64,000 nt of DNA, taken from NCBI GenBank assembly GCA_030762935.1, contig CM060893.1:11700001-11764000 (forward strand), given 5' to 3'. The notes beneath the pieces were generated by a model, which did not search any database, had not been told where the DNA came from, and saw nothing but the letters and a program-made list of their open reading frames with translations. Below, one piece after another: positions 34,267 to 44,640 of this stretch. The position numbers were made by a program, and so were the translations under genes. Origin of the DNA: Hymenopus coronatus (Eukaryota > Arthropoda > Insecta > Mantodea > Hymenopodidae). The stretch's first letter is position 1; the number at the start of each line of letters is the position of its first letter.

Positions 34267-35094
34267 TTTTCTTTCTCTACACGTACTATGTACATAGTGA
34301 ATGGAGAAGCTATTGTAATCCACCCAGAATATCGAAACCGAGATTTCGGCGTAAATACATTATTGGGTCGCCCTGAATAAAAAAGGCATTTTTGGGAAAA
34401 TGGGCCCTGGTATGTGCGTATGTGTCTGTGTGTGTCTGTGGACAGCATAGCTCAAAAACGAAAAGACCATTAAATACCAACTTTTCAAGAAAATTCCCCA
34501 CCCCGAACGACCCTTTACAAGAAATTTTTTTCGAAAATTTTGATTTTCTCAAAAATGGCTCTAACGGTTTGGTTAAAATATAATATATTAAATGTATTTA
34601 CCTGTAAATAAAATGTATATCTTGAATTTTCTGGGAATAACCTCTGAAGACTACTTTATTCTGGATGAAGTTTACAATATTTTGCATAACTGCTAAACCA
34701 TAAGAGATGGACAAAAACTTACCACACAAAAAATGTAGAGCACGTTAAAACACAATTTATGTTATATACATTTTTTCGTGGAGTTGACTGTTTTTTTAGA
34801 TATTTCTTGTTTTTGGTTTCAGCTTGGAAAAACGTATAATTTTCTCATACAGGAATTAGTCAACTCATGTCCATACAAACAAAGAAACTTCAGCCACATA
34901 GCAACCAGCTTTTGACTATCACTTGAATCTATGCTACTCCCTTATTTCGCTCCTACTTACAAGGAAGCAAATAATAAGACTATTTCTGCTATTTGTTTTC
35001 TCGATTAGCATAAATTAAATAGAAGCATAAGCTTTTTAACAATAATTTGTAGCAGAGATGTAGAGAAAGTCATGTGAATGGAACACATCAGATT
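34267..35094 (+). repeat. HINE-like repeat, full length, head-to-tail with its neighbours
   Basis: TTTCTTTCTCTACACGTACTATG to the ATGTGAATGGAACACAT hairpin and CAGATT. Preceded by a truncated copy and followed by a 3' fragment, all in the same orientation. Confidence 0.9.
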
Positions 35095-35095
35095 T

Positions 35096-35402
35096 TTTCT
35101 TGTAGAGTTGACCGTTTTCGAGACATTTCTTGTTATTGATTTCAATTTTAAACTACCCAACTTTTCTCAAATGGAAAGCGATCCGAACCTCAATTGTTTC
35201 ACGTATAAATGAGTTTTCAGAAGATTTTACTATCACTTTGCCTTATTTCTCTTCTACGTACAAGGAAGCAAGTAAAAAGACAATTTCTGCTAATGTTTAT
35301 CTCAATTGGCATGACGTAGATAGAAGAATAATCTTTTGTAAAAATAGTTTGTATATGGAACAGCTAGAGAAAGCTATGTGAATGGAACACATCAGATTTT
35401 TA
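35096..35402 (+). repeat. HINE-like 3' third, diverged
   Basis: TTGTAGAGTTGACCGTTTTCG to CTAGAGAAAGCT and an intact ATGTGAATGGAACACAT hairpin. The body is diverged but the 3' hairpin is perfectly kept. Confidence 0.8.
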
Positions 35403-35839
35403 ATTAGGAAATCCTATATCGTGTAATTTCGTTGAAAGCTCGAAATTGAATTTTAGTGTGGAAAACAATGCTTCCTCTACTAACTATAGCTAAGTAGTAG
35501 TAAAAGTAATAAATCACTAATGTGTCAGCTGTCAGATCACAACATACTACGAACAATTGAATGTGTTACGCTTACAGAATACTAAGTAATGGCAAGTACA
35601 ACGGTGGGAATCAAGTTTAAAAGGTTTACATTAAAGTCAGAAAACAGCAAAGAATGTAAATTATTTGTACATTGACTATTGAGTAAGGATTGACTAGAAA
35701 GTCTATTAGTCATTGTATACTTATACAATAACAAGCTGATACAATCCTTACAAGGAAACGAACGTGACTTGGTCGATATCTGAGGCACTACTAAACGTTT
35801 TTGGTCAATATCTATTGCGCGGCGTGCGAATCAAATCGT
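35403..35839. other. unassigned sequence
   Basis: No family or gene recognised. The last part (35800-35839) may belong to the element that follows, whose outer boundary is uncertain. Confidence 0.4.
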
Positions 35840-36865
35840 AATGCATTCACAATGAAATGCGAGCGCAGACGCAATGTAAGCACAAGAGTTTGGACTCATA
35901 TTATTTAATGTAAGCATTCACATAGAAACACGCAAGACGCAATGCAATGCAAGAGTATGCAAACTCCAAACTTTATCCTTGCGTTGCGTGCAAAGAGGAA
36001 GAATTCTACTTCTTTTCTCTGTGCATTGCCTATGAATTCAATAACGAAACGATCACACTGCAAGATTTTACAAGGCCTGCTGTACATGCATACTCTTCTA
36101 AGTGGCCGTGCCGCGCCATCTCTAATCTCCCTCAAGATGTTATGACAGTCTCCTTGGGAATCCTTCTTTGTTTTAATAGATGTAACTTTCATCTGTGTAT
36201 AGATTTATTGGTTCTCATAAATCGAAGACGCAGAGAGATAATTCTTGGTTCATTAAATGTGTAGCTTTATCACTTACTGCAGTCTATGCTTGTACTACTT
36301 TCGGTTATTCTGCATAATTCTGCGGTGCAAAACGGAAACTACCATGTTGGAATCTATAGTAGGAAATAAAAGTGACGTGTGCGGATTGAGGTGAAAACAC
36401 AAGTCATTTAAAATCGGTTAATAAACAGAAGGTGCAGATTTACCCTGATTTACGTATAATTTGGCAGGTATTGAATTAACGGTCTTTGCTGGATCTGAAT
36501 TCAAGACTTTCTATTTATTAACCGATTTTAAATTACTTTCTGTGTTTTCACCACAATCTACATATTTCACTTTTATTTCCTGCTATAGACACCCCGACGT
36601 TTCTCCGTTTATCAGACGGTGGGATTAATACAACCGTTGTGCAGAATTACCTTATTTTCAATAATTTTGAATGAGCAATTATTATGACGTCACTGTCGCG
36701 TGCGTCAGTTGTTAGTATGTAATGTATTTAATTTGAAAAAGATTGAGTGACTTTTCTTATGTGGTATTGCGGAGCGCTTGGAAGATATTCGCATGTAACT
36801 TGCGGATCTAGAAACCCGTCACAACTCCTTGCGTTGCGCTTGCATTTCATTGTGAGTGTAGCATT
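35840..36865. mobile_element. inverted-repeat (foldback/MITE-like) element, about 1 kb
   Basis: The ends are inverted copies. Left, TAATGC then TCACAATGAAATGCGAGCGC (35839-35869); right (36828-36866), the reverse complement reads TAATGC then TCACAATGAAATGCAAGCGC. The match spans about 36 bp with a few differences. The interior is rich in GCAATGCAATGC-like and GCGTTGCG motifs. No transposase and no clear target duplication is seen, so the family and exact ends remain open; PIF/Harbinger or hAT-derived are possible. Confidence 0.68.
36353..36588. repeat. long imperfect inverted repeat (about 78-bp arms)
   Basis: The left arm (36353-36430) begins CTATAGTAGGAAATAAAAGT and includes GGTGAAAACACA and AAAATCGGTTAATAAA. 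The right arm (36508-36588) is its reverse complement with scattered differences. The loop is about 77 bp. It sits inside the preceding element, either as that element's hairpin core or as a nested MITE. Confidence 0.85.
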
Positions 36866-36911
36866 ACTTCAGAAATGAACGGCAGTGTGCGAAATAACTA
36901 CGCAACGTTAC

Positions 36912-37028
36912 TAATTTTCACTTTCTCTACACGTACTATGTACATAGTGTATAGAGAAGGTATTGTAATGCACTCAAAAATTCTATACCGAGATTTCACC
37001 GGAAATATATGTTTAGGGTCCCCCTGAA
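36912..37028 (+). repeat. HINE-like 5' end fragment
   Basis: Contains the complete 5' palindrome (CACTTTCTCTACACGTACTA, centre TATGTACATA, then TAGAGAAGG) and stops after TTTAGGGTCCCCCTGAATA. It meets a minus-strand subfamily-B copy at 37030. Confidence 0.87.
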
Positions 37029-37571
37029 TATTACGTGTTACACTCTCATGACTTTCTCTAGCTGCTCTACAAACCTCCTACAAAAGATTACTCTTCTTTC
37101 TACACAAAACTAATCGAGATAAATATTAGCAGAATGTTCTTATTACTTAGTTCCTTATAAGTAGAAGGGAATAAGGTAATGCGCTATGCTAAAGTGATTG
37201 TCAAATGTTTTAAAAGCTATCGTTATGCGATTGTCTTTGCAAATCATTTCTTTGCTTGGCCACAGACACTTCTTTTCTGAGAAAAGTATAAGTACTTCAC
37301 AATTGAAACAAATAACAAGGAATATCTCGGAAACGGTTACCTCCACAACAAAAAAGTAAGGGACATAAATTGTGTGTTATGACGTGATGTACATTTTTTG
37401 TGTAGTGAGCTTTTTTCTAATTTTTACGGTTTAGCAAGTTAAGCAAAATTCGGCAAAATTCATCCAGAATAAAGAGGTCCTCAGAGGCTATACCCAGAAA
37501 ATTCAGGATATACATTTTTATCAGGTAAATATCTTTAATATACGATATTTTAATCAAAATCGTTAGAACCA

Positions 37572-38747
37572 GTCGCCCTCTGTGGTGTGATGGTTACCAT
37601 GCTAACTTCGTATACCCAAGGTCGCGTGTTCAAACTCGGCGGATGTAGATGGATTTTTTTCGGGCGTAAAAATCCTTAGCATAGCTTCCTTCGGAAGAGA
37701 AGTAAAGCCATTGGTCCCGTGTCGTAGATTTACGGCACGTAAAAGAACTTCAAGCCTGATTGATAGGCCTCTGAGCAAAATTAAAAATTCTGATGTGTAC
37801 CATTCACATGACTTTCTCCATATCCCTGCAACAAATAATTCTTAAAAAGCTTATACTTCTTTTTACTTTATACTAATCAGAAAAAATTAGCAGAAATAGT
37901 CTTATTACTCGCTTCCTTGTAAGTAGAAGCGAAATAAGGGACAACCTTAGGTTAAAGTGATAGTCAAAAGCTGGTTGCTATGTCAATGAAGTTCCTTTGT
38001 TTATATGGATAGGAGTTGACAAGTTCCTGTATGAGAAAAATATACATTTTTCATAGCAGAAACCAAAAATAAGGAATATCACAAAAGCGACGAACTCCAC
38101 GAAAAAAATGTATATAACATAAATTGTGTGTTTTAATGTGCTCTACATTTTTGTGTAGTAAGTTTTTGTCCATCTCTTACGGTTTAGCAGTTATTCAAAA
38201 TTTAGTAAAATTCATCCAGAATAAACTACTCTTCAGAGGCTATTCCCAGAAAATTCAAGATATATATTTCATTTGTCAGGTAAAAATATGTTTAATATCC
38301 GAAATTTTAATCAAAATCGTTAGAGCCATTTTTGAGAAAATCAAAATTTTCGAAAAAGTTCCATGTAAAGGGTAGTTAGGGGTAGGGGGATTTTTCTCAA
38401 AATCTTCGTGTCGCATTCCTGGAAGATACTAAACTTAAATACCAAGTTTGGTATTTTGCCGACTTTTCGTTTTTGAGTTATCGTGTTCACAGACACACGG
38501 ACACACACGGACACATGGACCTTTTTGTGGAAATGCTTTTATTGGATATTGGTGTCCCTAAAACATATATTTCCGGTGAAATCTCGGTATCGAATTTTTG
38601 GGTGGAGTGCAATACTTTCTCTATACACTATGTACATAGTGCGTATGGAGAAAGTAAAAAGGTCTTTCACGCCCAATATAGAATGGGACGCTGAGAACCA
38701 CGGCAGTTAAAGAGCGTCCATAAATAAAACACTATATCATTTCATTT
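37572..38747 (+). mobile_element. tRNA-derived SINE (family A), split by a HINE insertion
   Basis: Part 1, 37572-37785: A box (TGGTGTGATGGTTACCATG), B box (GTTCAAACTC) and both body hairpins. Part 2, 38661-38747: GTCTTTCACGCCCAATATAG to AGAGCGTCCATAAATAAA. Flanking 11-bp direct repeats CGTTAGAACCA / CGTTAGAGCCA show it was inserted by retroposition into an existing HINE copy. Confidence 0.9.
37787..38660 (-). repeat. HINE-like repeat, full length (innermost layer)
   Basis: TTCTGATGTGTACCATTCACATG to ACTATGTACATAGTGCGTATGGAGAAAGTAA. Inserted between ..GAGCAAAATTAA and GGTCTTTCAC.. of the SINE, with only A/T residues at the junctions and no longer duplication, as expected for T|T insertion. 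Confidence 0.92.
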
Positions 38748-39266
38748 CGTTAGAGCCATGTTTGTAAAATCAAAATTTTCGGAAAAAATTCCAAGTAAAG
38801 GGTAGTTCGGGGTCGGGATATTTTCTTGAAAATCTTCGTGTCGCATCCTTGAAAGATACCAAACTTAAATACCAAGTTTGTTATTTAACGGTATTTTCGT
38901 TTTTGAGCTATGCTGCCCACAGACAGACAGACAGACACACAGGGACGTTTTTCTAAAAATACTTTTTTTGGATTCAAGGGGTCCCAAAACATATATTTCC
39001 GGTTAAATCTTGGTATCGAATTTTGGGTGCATTACAATACCTTCTCTATACACTACGTACATAGTACGTGTAGAGAAAGTAAAATAGTTGGTTTACTGAA
39101 CAGGCAGAAAAAGTCATGTACATCATATTTTTAAAAGTGCAATAAAATATTACTTTGTCAACCCATATCAAAAGTTCATTTTCACAGAATGCATTACAAT
39201 TTTGTAGGTTAAGGCAATGTATGTGTGAAATTTAGCAGAAAATTTGTGACAAATTAAAAAATATTA

Positions 39267-39985
39267 TGTTCCATTCACATGACTTTTTCTACAGCTCTGT
39301 AACAAATTATTGTTAAAAAGCTTATACTTCTACTTACTTCAAGCTATTCGAGAAAAAAATTAGCAGAAATACTCTTATTACTTGCTTCCTTGTAAATAAG
39401 GCAGTACCATAGGTTAAAGTGATAGTCAAAAGCTGGTTGCTTTGTGACTGAAGTTCCTTTGCTTGTTTGGACAGGAGTTGACAAACTCCTGTATGAGAAA
39501 GGTATAAGTTTTTCCAAGTTGAAACGAAATACAAGGAATATCTAAAAAAAAAAGGATCAACTCCACGAAAAAAATGTATTATACATAAATTGTGTGTTTT
39601 AATGTGCTCTACATTTTTGTGTCGTAAATTTTTGTGCATCTCTTACGGTTTAGCAGTTATGCAAAGTTCCGTAAAATTCCAGAATAAAATAGTCTTTAGA
39701 GGCTATTCCCAGAAAATTCAAGATAAACATATTATTTGTCATTAATCAAAATCGTTAGAGCCATTTTTAAGAAAATCAAAATTTTCGAAAAAAGTTCCAT
39801 GTAAAGGGTAGTTTGGAGTGGGGGGAGTTTTTTGAAAATCTTCGTGTCGTATCCTTGCAAGATACTATACCTAAATACCAAATTTGGTATGTAACGGTCT
39901 TTTCGTTTTTGAGCTATGCTGTCCACAGACACACACGCACACACGGACCTTTTTCTGAAAATGCTTTTTTTTTGATTGAGACCCC
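39267..39985 (-). repeat. HINE-like repeat, minus arm of a head-to-head pair
   Basis: ATGTTCCATTCACATGAC to GAAAATGCTTTTTTTTTGATTGAG. The palindromic 5' end is missing. Confidence 0.88.
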
Positions 39986-40763
39986 CTGAATCCAAAAAAA
40001 AAGTATTTTTAGAAACATGTACGTGTGTGTGTGTGTGTGTGTGTGTGTCTGTGTCTGTGGGCAGCATAGCTCAAAAACGAAAACACCTTTAAAAACCAAA
40101 CTTGGTATTTAAGTTTGGTATTTTCCAAGGATGCGACACAAAGATTTTCAAGAAAATCCTCCCACCCCAAACTACCCTTTACATGGAACTTTTTTCGCAA
40201 ATTTTGATTTTCTAAAAAATGGCTCTAACGATTTTGATTAAAATCCCGTATATTACCGACATTTACATACCAAATAAAATGTATATCTTGAATTTTCTGG
40301 GAATAGCGTCTGAAGACCTCTTTATTCTGGATGAATTTTGCCGAATTTTGCTTAACTACTAAACGGTAAGAGATAGACAAAAGCTTACCACACAAAAAAT
40401 GTAGAGCACGTTAAACCACACAATTTATATTATACAATTTTTTTCGTGGAGTTGATCGTTTTTTAATTATTCATTGTTTTTGATTTCATCTTTCAAAGAC
40501 ATATTTTCTCATACATGAAAGTGTCTCCTCCTGTCCATACATATAAAGGAACTTCAGTGACATAACAACCAGTTTTTGACTATCACTTTAATCTATGCCA
40601 CTCCCTTATTTCGCTTCTACTTAAAAGGAAGCAAGTAATAAGACTATTTCTGACATTTTTTTTTTTCTCGATAAGCATGAAATAAATAGAAGCATAAGCT
40701 TGTTAACAATAATTTGTTGTAGAGATATAGAGAAAGTCATGTGAATGGAACACATCAGATTTT
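39986..40763 (+). repeat. HINE-like repeat, plus arm of a head-to-head pair
   Basis: ACCCCCTGAATCCAAAAAAA through (TG)n (40022-40052) to the ATGTGAATGGAACACAT hairpin. It is truncated at nearly the same internal site as its partner, so the two form an inverted repeat with arms of about 700 bp. Confidence 0.88.
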
Positions 40764-40779
40764 TAACATTTAAAAATAG

Positions 40780-41015
40780 CTATGTGACGGCATTAAAATT
40801 CCGTTCTGTTTCTTGCCCATAAGAAGCCAAATATATAATAGTGATGATAATAATAAAGAATATTTCGAAAATGTTTCACTCCACAAATATGTATTTGACA
40901 TAATTGTGTGCTTTAATGTAATTTGCATTTTTTGTATACCAAGATTTTGTCTTTTGGTTTCATTTGGAATGAAAAGAACTGCAGAGGCAATTCCCATTTG
41001 TTGACATTTATGAAG
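40780..41015 (-). repeat. old HINE-like fragment
   Basis: Diverged blocks GCTATGTGACGGCATTAAAA, GACATAATTGTGTGCTTTAA and CATTTTTTGTATACCAAG in family order. Confidence 0.6.
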
Positions 41016-41076
41016 AGTACATAATACAATAATCATGTTTTAGTTTATATAATTACTAGTAGTGACTATTATATCG

Positions 41077-41427
41077 GGTCGTCTCCTTAGCGCGGTGGTA
41101 GCGCAGCTGCCTACCAAGCGGGAGACCTGGGTTCGATCCCCAGTACCGGCGTGGGGATTTTTCCCCCGCTGGGAGACCTGGACCGGAGTGCACTCAGCCT
41201 CGTGAGGTCCCTGGAGGGCCAATTGAGGAGCTACTTGATGAAGAAGTAGCGGCTCCAGGTCGTGAGGACCGCATTAACCGGCCGGGAGGGGCTCGAGGCG
41301 CTGACCACGTCTCACCCTCCAATACTGCACCCCATCCATGACGTCTGTAGTGGACCGAGATGGGAGACGCAGCGGCCGGGCGGTAGGCCAAGGCTCCCCG
41401 TGAGCTGTCGTGCCATGGAGCTAAAAA
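41077..41427 (+). mobile_element. tRNA-derived SINE (family B), complete, with 12-bp target duplications
   Basis: Head: TAGCGCGGTGGTAGCGC (A box) and GGGTTCGATCCC (41129-41140, B box). The GC-rich body includes GGGAGACCTGG, CAATTGAGGAGC and GCATTAACCGGCCGGGAGG. Perfect flanking repeats ACTATTATATCG are at 41065-41076 and 41428-41439. There is no poly(A); the end is CTAAAA. A second, damaged copy is at 19322-19568. Confidence 0.92.
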
Positions 41428-41439
41428 ACTATTATATCG

Positions 41440-41726
41440 ATAATGACATAACATTAGTTTTACATATAATGAAATTATATTTTATTTATTTATACATTTT
41501 AACACTATATTTTGATACTCTTTGTTTTTATGTGCATGCAAAAAAAAAAAAAAAAAAAAGTATTCAGTTGTTTTTGTAACCTATGCTTTTAGCACTAGAG
41601 CTTTATACATTTTTTTTCCGTTATATATAAACATATGTATACATGTATATGCCTTGACAAGTTCTATGTTCAGTGGCTTTCTGGCCTAAACGAACCTACA
41701 GAATGTTTTATAATCTAATCTAATCC
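41440..41726. other. AT-rich spacer
   Basis: Contains an A-run (41540-41559) and AT-rich sequence; no gene seen. Confidence 0.5.
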
Positions 41727-42095
41727 ATAAAATTCAAGATATAAATTTCATTTCTCATGAATACATCTTACACCCATGGTATTTTAATCTAAATCGTTTG
41801 AACCATTTTTGAGAAAATAACAAAATTCAATAATATTCCAATAAAGGGTAGTCAAATTTAGTGATTTTCCTAAAAATCATTGTATCACTTCCTGGTAGAT
41901 ACAAAACTTTAATATGTTTGATATTCAAGCGACTTTTCGTTTTTGAGTCATCCAGTTCCTAGACACAAACACACACAAGGGAATTTTTAAACAGTTCTAG
42001 GATTTTAGGGACTTCAAAACAGGGTATTTCCGGTGATATCTCGACATAGAATGGATTACTATACATATTTTCCTAGGTGAGGAATTCAAATCATA
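41727..42095 (-). repeat. old HINE-like fragment
   Basis: Strongly diverged but collinear: AAAATTCAAGATATAAATTTC, GGTATTTTAATCTAAATCGT, TTCCTGGTAGATAC, CGACTTTTCGTTTTTGAG, TATTTCCGGTGATATCTCG. Confidence 0.7.
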
Positions 42096-42179
42096 AATCT
42101 GTTTCAAAAGCTTTGTACTGCCTTTCAAAAAGTGCACTAAAAGAAATTACATACGCCTATATAAAATGCTCCAACTTAC

Positions 42180-42463
42180 AGTGGCCCTTCGTGGTGTAAT
42201 GGTTACCATGCTAACTTCATATACCCAAGGTCGCGGGTTCAAACCCGGTGGAGGACGATGGAATTTTTTTTTTTTTGGCGTAAAAATCCTTAGCATGGCT
42301 TTCTTCGGAAGGGAAGCAAAGCCGTGTCGTAGATTTACGGCACGTAAAAGAACCTCAAGTCTGATAGAGAGGCCTTTGAGCAAAATTAAGCGGTCTTTCA
42401 CGCCCAGTATAGAATGGGACGCTGAGAGCCACAGCCGTTAAAGAGCGTCCATAAATAAAGCGA
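42180..42463 (+). mobile_element. tRNA-derived SINE (family A), complete
   Basis: A box TGGTGTAATGGTTACCATG, B box GGTTCAAACC, both body hairpins and the complete 3' end (AGAATGGGACGC..AGAGCGTCCATAAATAAA). The 17-bp CCGTGTCGTAGATTTAC..GGCACG segment is as in the other copies. Best reference copy of family A in the window. Confidence 0.88.
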
Positions 42464-42900
42464 CATTTCATTTTAATTTTACTTCAATTTTGAGAAATGA
42501 ATTACGAAATTTCAAAACTTAAAAAAATATATAGATTAATATATTTTGATGCAATAATTAGGGGTTAATATAAAAAGTCTGATAATAATTATTTGTTTAA
42601 CTTATTTACTGTGACACTTAATATTAAATGTGAAATTTTAAAAATGTATTGTGAGGAGCAGAACAGTGAATTTACATAACAAAACAGTTATATTTAAACA
42701 GCCATGTAAGGTAGAACTTTGAAATATGACTACAGTATAACTGTTAGTGAGAATAATAAATGACATAAAAGTCAACAAGATATCTTGGATATGGTGATTT
42801 TTCTACACCTTCCTAATCTATTACCTGAAGTTGAAACAAGACTAGAATAAAGTGTGTATGTATGTATGCTCGTTGCTAGGCAACCTTTATGATTTTGATC
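42464..42900. other. unassigned AT-rich sequence
   Basis: No family or gene recognised. Confidence 0.45.
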
Positions 42901-43195
42901 ATCATAAGAAGAAGCTGTTTGCAGCAGGGCCTCCTGTTAAGATAGAGTAGCGTGGTGCAGTTTCTTTATGGCAATATTATCTCTAACACAGGCCGTAGTG
43001 GGATATCTGGATATAAATTGGTGGAAGCAAGGACAGCCGTGGTTTGGTTCACACGCGGAGCCTGCTGGTCCAGAGCTGGGTTCCCATTCACTGGGAGACC
43101 AGAGGAAGGGGGGGAGGGCCTGGCATAAAGCACGTCGCATTCCACGGGAAGGAGCAGGTTTTCTCAAGGTACAGTCGTCCCCTGTACACACAGTG
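42901..43195. other. GC-richer unique segment next to the minisatellite
   Basis: Distinctly higher GC than the surroundings (about 43010-43170), with GGGAGACCAGAGGAAGGGGG. A frame opens at 42968 and runs into the minisatellite, but its product has no recognisable domain and most of it is repeat-derived. It may be unrecognised host sequence or another retroposon. Confidence 0.4.
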
Positions 43196-44640
43196 TCTGT
43201 AATTACTGGAGGTGTGCACAGCCATTATAATACTGTAGGTGTGCACAGATCTACTGTGAGTGTGCATAGCTATTACAGTACTGTAGCTGTGTACAGTATC
43301 TACTGTGGGTGTGCACAGTATCTACTGTGGGTGTGCACAGTATCTACTGTGGGTGTGCACAGTATCTACTGTGGGTGTGCACAGCTATTACAGTACTGAA
43401 GGTGTGCACGGTATCTACTGTTGGTGTACACAGCTATTACAGTACTATAGGTGTGCACAGTATCTACTGTGGGTGTGCACGGCTATTACAGTACTGTAGG
43501 TGTGCACAGTATCTACTGTGGGTGTGCAGAGCTATTGCAGTACTATAGGTGTGCACAGTATCTACTGTGTGTGTGCACGGCTATTACAGTAGTGTAGGTG
43601 TGCACAGTATCTACTGTTGGTGTGCACAGCTATTACAGTACTGTAGGTGTGCACAGTATCTACTGTAGCTGTGCAAGACTATTATAATACTGAAGGTGTG
43701 CGCAGTATCTACTGTAGGTGTGCAGGCTATTATAATACTGAAGGTGTGCGCAGTATCTACTGTACGTGTGCAAGGCTATTCTAATACTGAAGGTGTGCGC
43801 AGTATCTACTGTAGGTGTGCACAGCTATTATAATACTGTAGGTGTGCACAGATCTACTGAGGGTGTGCACAGCTATTACAGTACTGTAGGTGTGTACAAT
43901 AGCTGTAATTACTGAAGGTGTGCACAGTATCTACTGTAGGTGTGCACAGCTATTATAATACTGTAGGTGTGCACAGATCTACTGTGGGTGTGCACAGCTA
44001 TTATAATACTGCAGGTGTGCACAGATCTACTGTGGGTGTGCACAGCTATTACAGTAAGTACCTTTTATTACAGGAGGTGTGCACAGATCTACTGTGGGTG
44101 TGCACAGCTATTACAGCACTGTAGGTGTGTACAGTACCGGTAATTACTGGAGGTGTGCACAGCTCTACTGTGGGTGTGCACAGCTATTATAATACTGTAG
44201 GTGTGTACAGTACCTGTAATTGCAGGAGGTGTGCACAGATCTACTATGGGTGTGCACAGCTGTTACAGTACTGTAGGTGCGTACAGTAACTGTAATTACA
44301 GGAGGTGTGCACAGCTATTATAATACTGCAGGTGTGCACAGATCTACTGTGGGTGTGCACAACTATTACAGTACTGTATGTGTACAGAACCTGTAATTAC
44401 TGGAGGTGTGCACAGATCTACTGTGGGTGTGCACAGCTATTACAGTACTCTAGGTGTGTATAGTACCTGTAATTACTGGAGGTGTGCATAGTATCTACTG
44501 TGTGCACAGCTATTATAATAATGTAATACTGTAGGGGTGCACAGTGTCTGAAATTACTGAAGGTGTGCACAGCATCTGTATTAACATAGGTATGCAAAAT
44601 ATCTGTAAATACTATAGCCGGCACAGTTACTTTAAATACT
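43196..44640. repeat. minisatellite, part A (22-bp-based units)
   Basis: Units such as GGTGTGCACAGTATCTACTG (22-bp period) alternate with longer units containing CACAGCTATTACAGTACTG. Each unit carries the 8-bp palindrome TGTGCACA. First section of a 4.9-kb array. Confidence 0.96.

Larger units (their letters stand above)
37030..39083 (-). repeat. HINE-like repeat, subfamily B (outermost layer of a three-level nest)
   Basis: Two parts of one copy: 37030-37571 (GTGTTACACTCTCATGAC, the B-type 3' end, to AATCGTTAGAACCA) and 38748-39083 (CGTTAGAGCCATG to ACTACGTACATAGTACGTGTAGAGAAAGTAA). The gap is filled by a SINE that itself holds another HINE copy. 38748-38758 repeats 37561-37571 with one difference, the SINE's target duplication. 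Confidence 0.9.

Noticed and set aside
41077..41160. A real tRNA gene (good A and B boxes)
   Set aside because: No acceptor stem closes around it, a conserved 270-bp body follows and the whole is bounded by 12-bp target duplications, so it is a SINE. The same reasoning applies to 13531, 37572, 42180 and 11780-12035.
42968..43399. A 143-codon frame starting in the GC-rich segment
   Set aside because: Half of it is minisatellite translation and the unique part has no recognisable domain; kept only as unassigned sequence.
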